A DNA stretch of 6,099 nucleotides from Candidatus Sumerlaeota bacterium (GTDB taxonomy: Bacteria; UBP6; UBA1177). The notes below the pieces were generated by a model. The model searched no databases, had not been told where the DNA came from, and saw only the letters and a program-made list of their open reading frames with translations. The translations under genes were made by a program, and so were the position numbers. This document shows, in pieces, positions 5,358 to 6,099 of the stretch. The stretch covers positions 1 through 6,099 of the forward strand of contig SLGQ01000280.1 in NCBI GenBank assembly GCA_007136595.1, written 5' to 3'. How positions within the stretch are numbered: position 1 is the first letter of the stretch; each line of letters starts with the position of its first letter.

Positions 5358-6099
5358 ATGATAGGGCAGGTTTTAGCACTCATGTTCTTATTAACTTCAA
5401 TTGACAGCGATGCCATTCTTGAAAAAGCTCATGATGACGGGTTTTTTTACCGGGCTGTTTCATTTGTCAGAGTTGATGATTGTGAGGGAAAAAATTTTTG
5501 TTATGAGGATGGCGGGAACAAATATCTCGTTAAGAGGAAAGATACGGTTCAAATTTCAGCCGAAATAAAGGGTGATAAACTTGAGATAGATATTGTCCCT
5601 GATAACACTTATATTTCTTATTATCTTTACATTGAGCATAAAGCGGGCGTTCACAGGATCACGATGAAAAGCAGGAAACTGGTCATAGATAAAGGTGTTT
5701 CAAGTATAATCAGGTTGCAGGTGGTGGGAACTTCTACCAAAGGTCCTGTTCCGATATTTACAAGAACATTCAGAAAGAGGGAAACTCCTGTTACTTTTTC
5801 AGATGATTTTGACAAGTCCCTTAAAAAACTGAGACAAAGATACTCTCTGCCGTTTTTGAAAAATGATCCTGAGCTTAGCGAACCTGCAAAGAAGGTGCTT
5901 GAAAGAATAGGCAAAAGCGGACTTGTCCACTACTCTTCACAGTCAGGCGGATTAATTCACACCGGTATCAGAAAAAATATTGTCGGAGAGAACCTTTTTC
6001 ATGCTAAAACAATTGAAAGGGGTTGGGATATGATGGTCAAAAGTCCCTCCCACCTTTTTAATTTGATCAGTCCTTCCTACAGGTCTTACTATGTTGCCA
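5358..6099 (+). CDS. Secreted CAP/SCP-domain protein (3' partial)
   Basis: The frame stays open from ATG 5358 to the right edge (247 codons visible). The ATG follows GGGGGAG by three bases, and a TATAAT box lies 30 bases upstream. A short hydrophobic N-terminus (IGQVLALMFLLTSI) looks like a signal peptide, though it lacks the usual basic start; the next in-frame ATG (5382) has no ribosome binding site. Residues 20-145 are not recognised: they look beta-rich and have a Cys42/Cys48 pair. From about 152 the sequence matches the CAP (SCP/PR-1, YkwD-like) superfamily: LKKLRQRYSLPFLKNDPELSEPAKKV..., LVHYSS with His191, GENL with Glu211, and SPSHLFNL with His232. These are the conserved cavity residues of the fold. 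The biochemical role of most bacterial CAP proteins is unknown; wall, lipid or metal binding is possible. About 20-40 C-terminal residues of the domain are probably missing. Confidence 0.82.
   Translation, partial: MIGQVLALMFLLTSIDSDAILEKAHDDGFFYRAVSFVRVDDCEGKNFCYEDGGNKYLVKRKDTVQISAEIKGDKLEIDIVPDNTYISYYLYIEHKAGVHRITMKSRKLVIDKGVSSIIRLQVVGTSTKGPVPIFTRTFRKRETPVTFSDDFDKSLKKLRQRYSLPFLKNDPELSEPAKKVLERIGKSGLVHYSSQSGGLIHTGIRKNIVGENLFHAKTIERGWDMMVKSPSHLFNLISPSYRSYYVA

Noticed and set aside
5651..5914. Minus-strand 87-codon open frame inside the CAP gene
   Set aside because: It overlaps a well-supported CAP-protein frame that continues to the edge, and it shows no domain or start signal.
1..6099. Defence island, toxin-antitoxin pair, integrated element at the tRNA-Leu, or secretion cluster
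   Set aside because: No nuclease, integrase, toxin, phage or secretion genes are visible, and no repeat of the tRNA 3' end was noticed elsewhere in the window.

Overview
The window comes from a diderm (Gram-negative-type) bacterium. Two genes encode lipobox-bearing lipoproteins, and a third encodes a probably secreted CAP-domain protein. The DNA is AT-leaning (roughly 40% G+C by eye, not computed). The secreted proteins combine modules I associate with Myxococcota-like or other former delta-proteobacterial and candidate-phylum genomes: calcium-type TSP3 repeats, VWA, ZU5-like, EGF-like and Fibrobacter-type 'Fib_succ_major'/DUF1566 domains. The lineage cannot be fixed from the sequence alone.

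Layout, left to right. (1) 2-433, + strand: the C-terminal end of a hybrid histidine kinase or response regulator, showing the last helix of a receiver domain followed by an HPt domain. (2) 430-1080, +: a SAM-dependent methyltransferase with an N-terminal zinc-ribbon-like Cys4 motif, whose ATG overlaps the previous stop codon (ATGA). (3) A 102-bp gap with a good extended -10 promoter. (4) 1183-3342, +: a 719-residue lipoprotein with cysteine-paired TSP3 repeats, a VWA domain and a C-terminal beta domain. (5) An 87-bp gap with a hairpin plus T-tract. (6) 3430-5109, +: a 559-residue lipoprotein with a ZU5-like domain carrying a six-fold SGDPIM insert, an Asp-rich stalk, an EGF-like domain, and a Fib_succ_major-type domain between two copies of a Cys4 module. 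(7) 5154-5240, - strand: tRNA-Leu(CAG) with encoded CCA and its own promoter. (8) 5358 to the right edge, +: the start of an exported CAP/SCP protein with a consensus -10 box upstream.

The first two genes are probably co-transcribed and translationally coupled; they are intracellular signalling and modification genes. The next two are large modular surface lipoproteins in tandem, perhaps one unit with a terminator or attenuator between them. The tRNA and the CAP gene are divergently transcribed from a 117-bp intergenic region. No intergenic gap exceeds 300 bp. I see no mobile element, CRISPR array, toxin-antitoxin pair or defence system. The most unusual material lies in the architecture of the two lipoproteins, and no function can be assigned to either beyond surface binding or adhesion as an inference.
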